From Metallyticus violacea (lineage: Eukaryota; Arthropoda; Insecta; Mantodea; Metallyticidae): a stretch of 64,000 nt of DNA. The notes under the pieces are model-generated. The model saw only the letters and a program-made list of their open reading frames with translations. It was not told the origin of the DNA and did not search any database. Made by a program: the position numbers and the translations under genes. The stretch is taken from NCBI GenBank assembly GCA_030762175.1, contig CM060840.1, positions 37,908,501 to 37,972,500 of the forward strand, in the 5' to 3' direction. Of this stretch, positions 28,815 through 38,371 are shown piece after piece (the stretch's first letter is position 1; each line of letters opens with the position of its first letter).

Positions 28815-31698
28815 ATACTGCAAAAAAAAAAAAAAAAAAAAAAACGCAGCACATGTTGGTGCATTCTTTTTGTTTATTTATTTTTTTTGTTTATTTATGG
28901 ACGCTCTTTAACAGCTCAGGTCATCAGCGTTGGTGCATTCTGTAAATCACTTTTGATTAAAGTATAACATATACCAAATCGCTATCGATAGTGCATGAAT
29001 GGGTTGTAGAAGCATATTCAAGTACATTTTTATTCCTTAATTAAGTTCTACCGCGGTGAGGCTGCTATTAATATAATTAACATTATAATTTCTGGTTAGA
29101 AGGTAATATGCAAATTTGTTTTAAATGTACGTTAGGCTCTCAAACTTCATAGAAGGCTGGCAAAATCGTCGACTCTTTTCTAAAACTATAGTAAAGATGT
29201 ACTGCTCATTTAGTAGTAGTATTATTAAAACTTAATTCACATCATGAAATGTTAATTATAAAATAAATAATATCCATAATTGTTTATGTTTATGCGGTAC
29301 GAAGAGAGCTACTTCAAATATCTTATGAGCCCATATTTTAAGTCCAAAGAAGTCAACTAAAGTGAAAAGGCTCTTATTCAGTTTTATTCTTTACTTTTAT
29401 TTCACTTCCTATGAAAAAAGTTATGTATTACTTCTCAGATCCACTGAAACATTTTTCTAAAATCTCAGGTCTCCGTGAAGTAAAATACGGGGAAAAAAAT
29501 CGTGCTAAATACAGTTCAAATAAAGCATTTAATGACGGTTTTTTTAATGATTATTTATGGACGCTCTTTAAACCTCAGGTCATCAGCGTCCCATTCAACT
29601 CAGGGCGTGAAACGGCCCACAAATTTTGCTCAGAGGCCTCTATTTCAGGCTTGAGGTTCTTTTTCGTGCCGTAAATGTACGACACGGGATGCACGGCTTT
29701 ACTTCCCTTCCGAATGAAGCCATACTTAGGATTTTTACGCCCCGAAAAAATTCATCGGTCCTGGCCGGATTCGAACCCGCGATCTTGGTTTTTAGGAGGC
29801 AAGTATGGTAACCACTACACCACCAGGACCGACTAATGATGTTTGTTTCAGTTATGTGACTACAAGTAAACTATAACTTTCACCTTCCAAAGTCAGTTAT
29901 GGAGTATCGCCCGTGGTGCCTCACTAGTAAAATCCGACGTTAAACACCATTAAAAAAAGTCATGGAGTAACATGACGTCATAAGCCTCAATAAGTATCAC
30001 CATATTTAATCTTATTTCGAGTTGAACCAATTCTGGGTATATAAGCCAAGACTTACTATATTTACTAGACCCCAACACAAAAATGGCGGCCGAAGTGGGC
30101 CTATTATTGCCAATAGTAAATACCAAACTTTTACGCAGTATTATGTTTCCAAGATAACATTATTTATCATCAGAAAACATTTCGATTGCTTATAAGAATC
30201 TATAATTGTTTATAAATAATATCTCTCATATGTAAATGAAATAGAAAATAATATGAATTAAAACTTCTCCGCAGGTAAGCGCAACTTTTTGTATAATGCA
30301 CGAACTTCCAAATAACTGGACACCCTAAAACAATCGACAAATTTGGACATAGTCATATTTACCATCGTTTATTTTAAGGAAAATGACATTGTCTTCCTTG
30401 GCAATAGTTGTAAATGGGTGTACCTGTCTTGTCTTAACTTCACTTTCAAAGGAATCGAAACATCATATCCTGCTCAAACCATTCATTGAAACTCTCTTCC
30501 TCTCGTTTTAAAACACGCTTCATACGCTCTTTTGGATCTTTTCTTTCAGTAACTGTTACTGTCACTGTCACATAAGATAGTAGATTAAGGAAAATTGCAT
30601 ATAGAAAATGTCCTTGCTAACCACAAAATTTAGAAGAAATGTATAATACACACTACATTTTCATCATTAACTTCAAAACTTGTACTGTGTATACTCTTTA
30701 TCCACTTCTTTAATTAATGCTATTTAGGAAATACAATATGGTATTATGCTGTGCACTGGCATAATTAAGACATACAAGAACACTTTCTATTACACAAATT
30801 CCATGTAATTTTAGTAAGTTTAACTTAATAATAAAACTAAAGAATGATCATTCTGTTGTTTATTTATTTCCAACAATAAACTACTGTAATAAGCCACGTA
30901 ACTGCTACGAACCAAATAAATAAACCCATGAGTTTAATAGCAGCAACGTAAACGATTTTACCACGAGTGTACCTGTCTCTGCATAACCTCACTTGCAAAG
31001 GAGTGAAAATATGTTATAACATCAGACTCACTAAAATTATCATATCGATCAAAACCTCCCTTCATATGTTTTTGGAATTATCATTTCTTTGCTGATCCAC
31101 ATCGTCACATATAATGGTAGATTAAAGAAATTTGCCGAAAATGTCCTCCCTAAATCATACATTTTGGTACGATATGTTTAATATACATTACAGTTTCATC
31201 ATTAAATTCAAAATTTGCACGATGTACTGTTTGCCCACTCCTCCTTAAATTTATGATATTTAGGAAATATAAATGTGATATTAAACCGTGCACTGCCATA
31301 ATATAGACATACAAGAGCAACCCATGCGGTACTAACACTTTCTATTAAACAAGTCCCTGGTGTGATTCTACTAGATCAACATTAACTTAATAAAAACAAA
31401 AGAAGTAACACGCTATTGTTTATTTACTTCCAACTATAAACTACTGTAATAAACCGAATAACTGCAAATTAATAAATGATGAAATTAACACAAGGACGAC
31501 ATATTGCACCATTTTGCCTACTATCGTTACCTACATTGGGGGTCTGGTAAATATAGTAGGTCTTGCACAAACATACAAACAAAGCAGAGCTAATACATAT
31601 TTACCTTATTTTCTCCCGTTAAAATTGAGACCTACTGAATAACAAAGCGTTTTAGTAGAAAAATATACTTACAACGAGTGAGGATCATCCCTTTTCAT
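19377..31698 (-). CDS. Class A G-protein-coupled receptor, adenosine/MECA-like orphan (4 coding exons)
   Basis: Seven-transmembrane receptor of the rhodopsin family, expected in the plasma membrane signalling through heterotrimeric G proteins. The coding join is 31698-31673, 28231-27800, 24110-23833, 19735-19377 (minus), 364 codons plus TGA; every intron is GT-AG and the phases agree. Hallmarks in order: TM1 Asn49; TM2 LAVAD with Asp81; Cys111 at the start of TM3 and Cys185 in extracellular loop 2 (the usual disulfide); DRY at 135-137; TM4 Trp163; TM5 running to GVYCRI at 213-218; TM6 at 260-282; TM7 NPVLY at 310-314; a short tail with Cys343 as a possible palmitoylation site. Position 3.32 is Met rather than Asp, so it is not a classical amine receptor. 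The TM3-DRY-loop region and the end of TM5 remind me most of adenosine A2-type receptors (from memory, not a search). Odd: TM6 reads SLTP where CWxP is usual, and no proline is visible at 5.50. The ligand is unknown. An ATTAAA at 19314-19309 is a possible polyadenylation signal. Confidence 0.9.
19736..22069. other. Receptor intron 3, left part
   Basis: Non-coding. A GC-richer patch at about 20560-20930 has a 73-codon minus-strand frame without a recognisable domain. No repeat family is identified. Confidence 0.5.
22070..22252 (-). mobile_element. tRNA-derived SINE related to family A, diverged
   Basis: On the minus strand it starts GTCTGCCTTGGTAGTCTAGA and has a box B-like CGCGGGTTCAAACTGG. 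After the head it keeps the family A order of a GGCTTTAAGTTTCC-like segment and a TAAATCTATGACA-like segment that match, in complement, GGCTTTACTTCCC and TAAATGTACGACA of other copies. It ends in a T-run on the plus strand (22080-22090), i.e. an A-rich tail. The head differs enough that it may be a separate subfamily. Confidence 0.55.
22264..22551 (+). pseudogene. Uninterrupted 95-codon frame without ATG, unknown
   Basis: Between TAA (22261) and TAG (22549) runs an open frame with coding-like composition, including ATEEQLLQIKDNELTLFNDT and a Lys/Glu-rich middle (YEEKIKKLVQTFLQKY). It has no ATG, lies antisense inside intron 3 of the receptor, and has no clear splice sites. I do not recognise the family. 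It is most likely a fragment of a mobile-element protein, but chance in AT-rich DNA cannot be excluded. Confidence 0.35.
23345..23634 (-). mobile_element. SINE family B with perfect 11-bp target duplication
   Basis: The insert is bounded by GATGGTGGTGA at 23334-23344 and again at 23635-23645. The head is on the right (minus strand CCGCCATGGGTGGCTAGG ... GGCGCGGTCTCGTGAGCG, box B GGGTTCAATTCCC). The tail is on the left and ends in a T-run at the insertion border on the plus strand. It matches the 14833-15114 copy along its whole body. It lies in receptor intron 3, in transcript orientation. Confidence 0.9.
23833..24110 (-). CDS. Receptor exon 3 (TM4, extracellular loop 2, TM5, intracellular loop 3)
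   Basis: The acceptor is TTATGTTACAG|A and the donor is CTGAAA|GTAAGT. The exon encodes TM4 with the conserved Trp163, loop 2 with Cys185, TM5 ending GVYCRI, and a Ser- and Lys-rich third intracellular loop (ERKKSRESGMSSAS) that could be phosphorylated. It ends in phase 1 (A|), completed by GA of exon 4 to give Arg246. A CTA/CTG microsatellite of almost 500 bp lies about 145 bp upstream of the acceptor in transcript sense. Confidence 0.92.
24255..24741. repeat. Long (CTA/CTG)n triplet block
   Basis: Nearly 490 bp of CTA units with interspersed CTG, CTT and ATT variants. It lies in receptor intron 2, about 145 bp from the exon 3 acceptor. The long poly-Leu and poly-Val frames across it are artefacts. 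Confidence 0.97.
25096..25133. repeat. TATACA / TA microsatellite
   Basis: A short run of ATATATACAT-type repeats. Confidence 0.85.
25780..26080 (+). pseudogene. Non-LTR retrotransposon ORF2 C-terminal relic
   Basis: In one frame the relic reads RSGLAWFRLEAWK, and after a frame slip CPFCGESDTRRHILAEC (25903-25953). This is the C-X2-C-X7-H-X4-C cysteine-histidine knuckle typical of the end of LINE-type reverse-transcriptase ORFs, followed by plausible C-terminal residues. At least one frameshift and no upstream reverse-transcriptase core mark it as a dead 3' fragment. It lies in receptor intron 2, opposite to the gene. Confidence 0.55.
26851..26902. repeat. (TC)n microsatellite
   Basis: About 26 TC units, uninterrupted. 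Confidence 0.97.
26903..27799. other. Receptor intron 2, part next to exon 2
   Basis: AT-rich, no feature recognised. The GT donor of exon 2 lies at its right edge. Confidence 0.5.
27800..28231 (-). CDS. Receptor exon 2 (N-terminus, TM1-TM3, DRY)
   Basis: The acceptor is a pyrimidine-rich tract ending TTATTACAG at 28232 and the donor is CAG|GTGAGG at 27799. The exon encodes an acidic N-terminus, TM1 (about residues 37-57, with SVN holding Asn49), intracellular loop 1, TM2 (about 74-92), a short loop, TM3 (about 110-133) and DRYIAVVYALRYRTFMST. No N-glycosylation sequon is visible in the N-terminus. The exon ends in phase 2 (AG|), and the first base of exon 3 makes the codon AGA. Confidence 0.93.
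28435..28755 (+). other. Open frame of about 105 codons lacking an initial ATG, unknown
   Basis: From the stop at 28432 to TAA near 28753 one plus-strand frame stays open through sequence less AT-rich than its surroundings, with segments such as RPYLVFRLPTSQIGN and KAIGGLDIRSSVLLVTS. It has no family resemblance known to me. It sits in receptor intron 1, antisense, and is followed by GA and A runs. It could be a retro-element fragment with an A-rich tail, or chance. Confidence 0.25.
28776..28844. repeat. (GA)n followed by A23 run
   Basis: About 18 GA units are followed by GAATACTGC and 23 A residues. Confidence 0.95.
28868..28928 (-). mobile_element. SINE family A, 61-bp 3' end only, with 13-bp target duplication
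   Basis: The plus strand shows TTTATTTATGGACGCTCTTT AACAGCTCAGGTCATCAGC, the last ~40 bases of family A in complement, preceded by T-rich tail sequence. Perfect 13-bp repeats GTTGGTGCATTCT flank it (28855-28867 and 28929-28941). It is therefore an independent, extremely 5'-truncated insertion rather than a decayed longer one. Confidence 0.88.
29543..29833 (-). mobile_element. SINE family A, full-length reference copy
   Basis: The minus strand begins GTCGGTCCTGGTGGTGTAGT at 29833. GGTCCTGG and CCAGGACC still pair as an acceptor stem, and box B reads GGGTTCGAATCC. The body follows (GATGAATTTTTTCGGGGCG, CCTAAGTATGG, GCCGTGCATCCCGTGTCGTA, AACCTCAAGCCTGAAATAGA, GGGCCGTTTCACGCCCTGAG, ATGGGACGCTGATGACCTGA), then TAAAGAGCGTCCATAAATAA and an A-rich tail. 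Flanking TAATGACG (29530-29537) and TAATGATG (29834-29841) look like a one-mismatch target duplication. It lies in receptor intron 1. Confidence 0.92.
30418..30908. repeat. Internal direct repeat, unit 1
   Basis: Starts GTGTACCTGTCTTGTCTTAA and ends near TAATAAGCCACGTAACTGC. Shared landmarks with unit 2 include TAGATTAA, GAAAATGTCC, TTTCATCATTAA, TATTTAGGAAATA, AGACATACAAGA, ACACTTTCTATTA and AAACTACTGTAATAA, all in the same order. Confidence 0.85.
30966..31468. repeat. Internal direct repeat, unit 2
   Basis: Starts GTGTACCTGTCTCTGCATAA and ends TAATAAACCGAATAACTGC. It is offset from unit 1 by about 548-560 bp. Substitutions and small indels are spread evenly, so the duplication is old. A short insertion of GAGCAACCCATGCGGTACT-type sequence distinguishes it from unit 1. 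Confidence 0.85.
31673..31698 (-). CDS. Receptor exon 1 (start codon and first 8 codons)
   Basis: The sequence ATG AAA AGG GAT ... TCG TT is followed directly by a strong donor, GTAAGTATA, at 31672. It leaves two bases (TT) that combine with the first base C of exon 2 to give Phe, so the frame joins without a stop. An in-frame TGA lies upstream with no intervening ATG, so this would be the first start. The exon is so short that the call rests on the donor, the phase match and the position 3.4 kb upstream of exon 2. It also carries an unknown length of 5' untranslated sequence to the right. Alternative: translation starts at the ATG at codon 15, inside exon 2, and exon 1 lies elsewhere. Confidence 0.6.
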
Positions 31699-34600
31699 GC
31701 TGCACCGCTCGAAGTTGTGCTTCAAATAAGCCGATGGTGCAAGATAAAGTAGTAAATATCACATTCAGCATCGTCCACAAATTCCAAGCCACTATTTACC
31801 TATAACAAGACAGGATCGTGCACTGCGGTCGTGCCTGCAGCCATTTATGCAGTAGAACAACATATGCTACTTTGTGAAGCCCACTGATCACGGCCTTTTA
31901 AAGCCCTACGAAAATATTTGTTATATTGCCAGATAAACTTCAAGGACGTAAACATTGAAGTGAACATGAAATATGACGACTTTTAATTAACAAATGTCTA
32001 TATTTTAGTTACTACAATATATTTACAATAAACATGAACATTGAAAAATAAGACGGAAAATAATAAGTGAGAGAGAAGCAGGTGTTGAGGGTAAAATGTT
32101 AGTATTATTAAAGAATGAAATATGTAAAAAGGCGGAAACTTTATATAACAGAAATCAGAAAAAGGCGAGGAAAAAGTAAAGCAATGAAATAGGCACGTAG
32201 GAAAGAAATTAAGAAAGAAATAGAGTAAGAGATAAGAGTATGCATTTGATAGTGGAACCGAATCAGATAAAAAATAGATTAAAGATTAGGGCGAGAGCAA
32301 GATTCAAAATAGGAAACAAAAGAAAAGAATGAAGAAAAAACATAACAAACGGAAAAGAAAGCGGAAACGAAACTGATACAGAGATATGGGAAAAATTCAT
32401 ACCACTAAAGATTAAGAAATTACCAAACATGAACAAATATGTTGCTAAGAAATGCGTTATTTATTGTATATCAACTTACTCTCATTGCTCATGTAAAATA
32501 TATGAGATTCGTTTCTTCATGGAGAAATAAAATTGATTAGACTTCCTACTTCTATCGGAACACAGCGCTGTCGAAGAAAAGTGTTGTTTATTCAAGAACG
32601 CTCTTTGAAATGCAACTAGCTGTATAGAATTAAATAACTGCAAGGTCTTTCTGTCACATTAATAAAATTGTATTTTATGAAATGCAGATCTAAATTTAAA
32701 TACCTCTGAGCGAATATTTTTATGCAGTTAATTCTACATAAATTATATGTAAGGCTTTAGTCACAAAGCTTGTCCGCTCAAACGCTATTTTATATTCTGG
32801 ACTATTAGAACTACTTGCATGCCCACAATTCAACTTCCCTTCCTCCTTTGCTTTCTATTTGTTTGTTTCTGGTTTCGCAGTAATATAAATTCACTATCGA
32901 GGATGGTATATGTTGAGTCTAGAGTAACGGTTTTTGTGGGCAAACAACCTTTTAAATAATTAGCTTATCGAATATATTCAAAACTTTACCGACTGCAAAA
33001 CTAAAATTGACGTTATTTTGCACAAAATTGAGTTTAATGCTTCAGTATAAAACAATGCTCACAAGCATAAACGTAAATTGTTAACAAGAAAAATATTAAA
33101 TAAAATTGGCAGAAATCTTGAACTTTCGCTAGTAACATCCTCCCTGAAATTAGTTCACGTGTTACTTATGGAGTGTAAAGAAAACAGCAACAATGAACGT
33201 AATCTTTTTAGTCAGAATGTGTTTTCCCAATGTAATACCTGTTTAGTCGAGGAAGGATGATGATTCAAGTATAATCTATAAAGCAGCATTATCGTATACA
33301 CATTTTAGGAAGCGAAGTTGAAACACGGGCACTCCCGGCTGCTGGACGCTTAGTAGCCGAGACCTGAAACAGCGCATATGCGATAAGATTTATAGCTACA
33401 GATGAGTATACATTTGTTCTATAATTGATTTTTGACTGAATATCAATAAAATATTCATCATCTTCATTTGACTCGAAACCTTGCATGTATATATACTGCA
33501 AACTAGAAAATGCGTAAAATAAATACAAATATTTAAGACTGTCATTTTCGGTGGTAATGTCAGCGCTTGACTTGAGAATCCTGAGTTCGAGTATCACAGG
33601 AATAGCTGGATTTTAATGTATTTGTTCATTGTGCACTATCCTATATAGGCTATCGTTTAGGTACTTCAAAGCACCTGCTGATAAGCAGAATATATGAAAT
33701 TCATCGAGGCTGAAATTCTAAAGGTGTTTCGTAAAAAACGTTTCGCTTTAATGAATGAAGGCTTCTTTTGTGAATATTTTTTCTGACAATAATTCCTAAT
33801 GAAAGAGTTAGCCACAGATATCCGAAGGTCCAGAAACATGTTTTCTAAGGTAAACTTATTAGAACGAAATAAAATTTAGCGTCTTTCTTACTTGAAAATA
33901 TTAATTCGCTTAGAGAGTAACAAAAATCAAAACAGAATGTATGGTTACTTTGATGTCACATATAAATGTTTCTTTATTAATATGAAACATTTTAATTGTA
34001 CTTTGGCCATGTAATTGAATGATATAATTTCTCAGTTCGATTCCAGCGATTGGATGTGGAATTTCCTCCAGATAATCCAGTTTATTTTATCAAGTGAAAC
34101 GAAACTTCAATTAGGTCATTGTGCTGCTATAAATAGCTAGCGATGGGGGGAAATATAATATGGGCATCCAAATAATATAAGGAACTGAAAACGATAAAGC
34201 TGCGCTCTATTTGAACGGCGGATCAGAGGAATAGAAAGAGCTCGTGGAGAAAAGATTAAGAAGCATTTGAGGCGGCAGACAATTGCTCTATGTAGAGAGA
34301 TGATTTCGCTGGAAGTATAAAGGGAGCTAAAATCCCAATGGGGGATGAGCAGTGCATCAATACAGGGGTCAAACTCACTAGATAGGGGCTCGTGTGGCTC
34401 TGAGTAGAAGAATGGCACCGACTATTAGGGATAGAGAGAATCAGGGACACACATACTAGCTGATTATACATAATAAAATAAAAAAAAAATCTGTAATACT
34501 TCATCCCGGTACCCTTGTTTCCTACACCGGAACGTATATTCCAGAACTTTTATTCTTTATTTTAAAAATTACATATTTACATTTATTACATTATTACTGT

Positions 34601-35098
34601 CTAGATTTATCTAAATCTAAAAACTAACTAAAAATAAAAAACGATTAAAATAATAAATATAATAAAATAAATCAAAAATAGAGGGAGAACAAAAAATACT
34701 ATAAGAATATCTACTTTAACATATATAATAAAACATATACATAAACTAAACTACATTAGAAATCCCCGTAAATGCTGGAAGCCAGCACTCACCTACAACT
34801 GGTAACCAGCTGTTAAACCAAAATACAAATTACAAATTAACACTATTATTTATTTACTAAGTTAAAACAAAACTGTTTCACCGGTTTCCGACGAAAATGT
34901 GTATTAGTATCTTATACAATTATAATTTACCTTAAATTTCTTTCACCTGTATTACAAATAAGTTACGCAACTTTAATCCAACTCTTGTTAATTATATGTA
35001 AAACAAATTTAACTATAAACTGTACAATTTCTACCCTGATACCTAACTTATTCTGCAATTTAGCTTCCCTTAAGTTTAAGCATGCACTTTTTATTATT
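31699..35098. other. Upstream of receptor exon 1, no gene recognised
   Basis: The right part of exon 1 (untranslated) and possibly the promoter should start here. An AG acceptor-like CTTGTTATAG (minus strand, about 31806) could mark the 5' edge of exon 1. The rest is AT-rich with purine-rich patches (32080-32390). Open frames at 33289-33597 and 34137-34504 (minus) have no recognised domain. A box B-like GAGTTCGAGT lies at about 33582. Confidence 0.45.
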
Positions 35099-35100
35099 AA

Positions 35101-35136
<36 letters not shown>
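35099..35136. repeat. (AAT)n microsatellite at the LINE 3' end
   Basis: About 12 AAT units, i.e. ATT in the sense of the LINE. It may be the element's own 3' terminal simple repeat. Confidence 0.85.
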
Positions 35137-36400
35137 TCCCTCCCTTCTCCTTGAACTCCTCCCTTGGTGGCTGCGGTTTTCCTTCTCTGTGTTGTCTACC
35201 TCGTTTTAATCTCTCTTCTTCCACTCGACTCTATCTGTCCTCCTCCAGCCTCCAGGTGGTATTGCTAAACATCCCGTTTAATCCTCTTCTTGGTTTTCCT
35301 CTTCTTCCACACCTCCTCCTCCAACTTGTGTAATTTGATCTGTTTTTTGATTGTCATCTATAGGTAAGTTGATTGATGGCATATTTGTTAAAGTAATGGT
35401 GCGTAACCTTTCTGATCTTCTCACTATTTGTTCTTCTTATATTGGCACTTGTATCTCCTCCAGTTCAACTCTCTCCTTCCAGGGGAGCTAAGCTATTTTG
35501 TGAGCTAAGCTTTCAAGATGGTAGTATAATTCTTCTGTTCTTAGGATGTATTTTATATGATATCCACTTAACGATGTTCTCTCCTCTTGCGCTCCATCAT
35601 GATATTTCTGACATTCAAATAGAACATGTTCTGGAGTACCTTGCTTATGACAGCATTTACCGCTGTCGTTATTTAATTTTTTAATATTGCACCAATAAGT
35701 GCCATACGGACCGTGTCCTGTTAGATAGTGAATCAGACCTTTTGTTGGTTTTATATGCCTTTGTTTAAAACTTTTTGAAATAATACTAAACAAATTATGC
35801 GTTATTCTCCCTACATTACTATCATTCCACTCTTATTGGTAGGTTAATTGAAGCTTATATTTTATATCAGATGTAGAAATACAATATCTTCCAGCTATTT
35901 CAGTAACTTTTTCATATTCTCTTTTCTTAAACCAGTATATTGCTCCCCTTAAATGTATTAATGAATCTATCGGCCAAATTCCGGTGGTTACAAGGAGGGC
36001 AAGGGTAGGTATGGTGCTAACCGCTCCTGTGTATCATGATAGTGTTTTTAAAAATATATTATGCATCCTGGTTGCCCACACCCGTGCCCCATACGTGATT
36101 ATGGCTGCAAATATGCAGTTGTGGTAAAATGTTATTGCTTTTAATGATACTTTGAATTTGACTGTATAATTATCGCTAATTATCGCTAATTGCCCCATTG
36201 TTTTCAATTTTGATTTGACATAATTAATATGTTTTTTGAAGTTGAGTTTTTAATCCACATATAATCGCAAGTACTTCACTTTTCTTTTCCTTGTGATTAC
36301 TTGATTATTGTATTTTATGAAAGCGTTTCTTTTTAAATTTCCTTTCATGAGCATGAGCATGAGCATGTAACAGGATTTGGCAGGAGCAATGTGTACACTG
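35099..36400 (-). pseudogene. R1/Jockey-type LINE, ORF2 C-terminal half and 3' end, decayed
   Basis: Reading from 36400 leftwards, three-frame pieces in the right order give VKYLRLYVD, KLNFKKHINYVKSKLKTMG, ITFYHNCIFAAIITYGARVW and IWPIDSLIHLRGAIYW. A 101-codon intact frame (35793-35488) follows, with KPTKGLIHYLTGHGPYGTYW and CCHKQGTPEHVLFEC. This is the thumb and C-terminal domain of non-LTR retrotransposon polyproteins of the R1/Jockey kind, ending in the usual Cys/His knuckle. The reverse-transcriptase core and endonuclease are missing (5' truncation) and several frameshifts and stops exist. The 3' end seems to run into an ATT microsatellite. Confidence 0.82.
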
Positions 36401-36790
36401 GCTGAATGCAAAGATGTGGAAGAACGGAGGGAAAATTTTACGATATTGAACAGAAGAAGATGGTCACGTTAGGCTCTTCTGGCAAATAAGGAGGAGAGAA
36501 GAGATTAGGTGAGAGTCTGATGTAAGTGAGACCCTCTAGGGATAACTGTTTGAATCCAGATGTGTGCGTGCTATTTCTAACATTACTTCTTTCTATTTTT
36601 TCATTTGCATTTTAAACTTTTTAAAAATTCTTTTTCTTTTTTCTAATCTTTGTTTTTCTTTGCTTTATTTTATTCTATTTTTAATAGAATAAAATATTTA
36701 ATTTTATTAATATGTTTTTGTTTTATAGTTTATTGTGAATCATCTAATCTAATATCTTATATATAATCTTGTACTTGTACTACTATGACA

Positions 36791-36818
36791 ACTACTACTA
36801 CTTCTACTACTACTACTT

Positions 36819-36875
<57 letters not shown>

Positions 36876-36934
36876 ACCACTACTACTATTACTGCCACTA
36901 CCAATTCCACTACCACTACCTCTATTAGCACCAT

Positions 36935-37006
<72 letters not shown>

Positions 37007-37037
37007 CTCTACTACTTCTACTACTGCTACTACTATT
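36791..37037. repeat. (CTA)n triplet block
   Basis: About 245 bp of mainly CTA units with CCA, CTT and TTA variants, similar in type to the block at 24255-24741. It ends in an AT-rich stretch. The poly-Ser frame on the minus strand is an artefact. Confidence 0.95.
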
Positions 37038-38371
37038 ATATAAATATAATTTATATATTGATAATATATATATATAAATTACTTAAACTGAAAAATTACT
37101 TTAAAATTAGCTAATAGAAGCTTGAAAATGAAAAATATTTGGAGAACCGTGTTATTATTTATTCCCCATCGCCATTGAAAATATAATTTTATCTTCCTGT
37201 GGACTATCATTCAATAGCCTCTCGTTACTCAAGGAAATATCGTGATAAAATTACACGACAAAGAAAAATAATTTCTTGTGTGTTCAAAGATATTTTAGTC
37301 GCTTATTCTGCTACGAGAAAAAATGTAATTATTTAAGGCAGAACATGTGAAGTTTATGACTTCAAGTTCAAGGTTTCCAAAGGTTGCGAAATTGCTATGG
37401 TTAAGAACATATGTGTTATGTGCTCCTATGTAAGGTGGACCTCTTGCTTGATATAATGCGCAAATTTCCCTGACACCAACGATACCAGGATATTGCGTAA
37501 CGCTTAGAAAAGGAAAGAGATAGAAAACACCGGGTCACCAAAGGAATGATAATTTCTGAGTACAGCAGAATACGCTGTACCATATTCAATTGCAAAATGA
37601 ATACTAAGTTAACATTGCATTTTTTATGTGACGGTAAAGTTTACATTTTAAAATTATATACAGGGGATCTAAAGGTGTTTGAAAACTACTAAGCTCTTTT
37701 GATCATTATATTATACATTACTTCAATAAGAATACATGAACAAATAGAGTATACTAATAAAATCCATTCGTTTTATCGGTTTAACACACTCTTGAACCCT
37801 AGTATGGTTCGGGTATTTTTTGACCACTACCTTTTTCTTTAAGCTGTGACATATAACATTTTTCTTTAGCAAAATTGGTTGCTTGTACTTTATATCTCTT
37901 AACCAAGTATGTTTATGAACATTTAACATGTTCAGTTTTTAGTTTTGCACTTGTAGAAATTATAACACCTGGGTAGCTTTACTCCATATAGAGTAATTCT
38001 GTTTATTTGAATAAGTTAAGTGATAATAAAGCTCCATTCTACTATTATTAACAATGAATCGTTTGTCTGATTTATGGGTAAAAAGAATAATTGTTGTAAC
38101 TTAAAGTTCTGTGGTTGTGTACAGCTTAGCTTGCATACGTTTGGATACAACTCAGATTTTAGTTTTGAGGTGACATAGTTTTCAAGATAATGGCTTCCTT
38201 GTGAAGTGATGAAGTGACCAAAAGAAATATTTATAGTTATTTCTGATAATGATAAGGTTACTTCTAAAAATGAAGATCAGCTGATAGTTCTTATCCTCTG
38301 AAAAAAAAAAGTATGATAACATAAAGGAAATAATGATGTCTTTCTTCCAAAGAACAAATCAACTGAATGGA
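37038..38371. other. No gene recognised
   Basis: AT-rich unannotated sequence; only short open frames. Confidence 0.5.

Larger units (their letters stand above)
30047..31565. mobile_element. DNA transposon-like element, 27-bp terminal inverted repeats, no ORF
   Basis: The left end (30047-30073, starting CAAGACTTACTATATTTA) and the complement of the right end (31539-31565, CAAGACCTACTATATTTA) agree at 25 of 27 positions and run into ACCCC. No transposase frame is present, so the element is non-autonomous. No clear target duplication is seen. The interior consists largely of two diverged direct copies of a roughly 500-bp unit. It sits in receptor intron 1, ending about 110 bp from the exon 1 donor. 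Confidence 0.75.

Noticed and set aside
29759..29833. Possible tRNA gene on the minus strand with pairing acceptor stem
   Set aside because: Followed directly by the SINE body and flanked by a target-site duplication.
36749..36937. Poly-serine frame on the minus strand
   Set aside because: Translation of the CTA triplet block.
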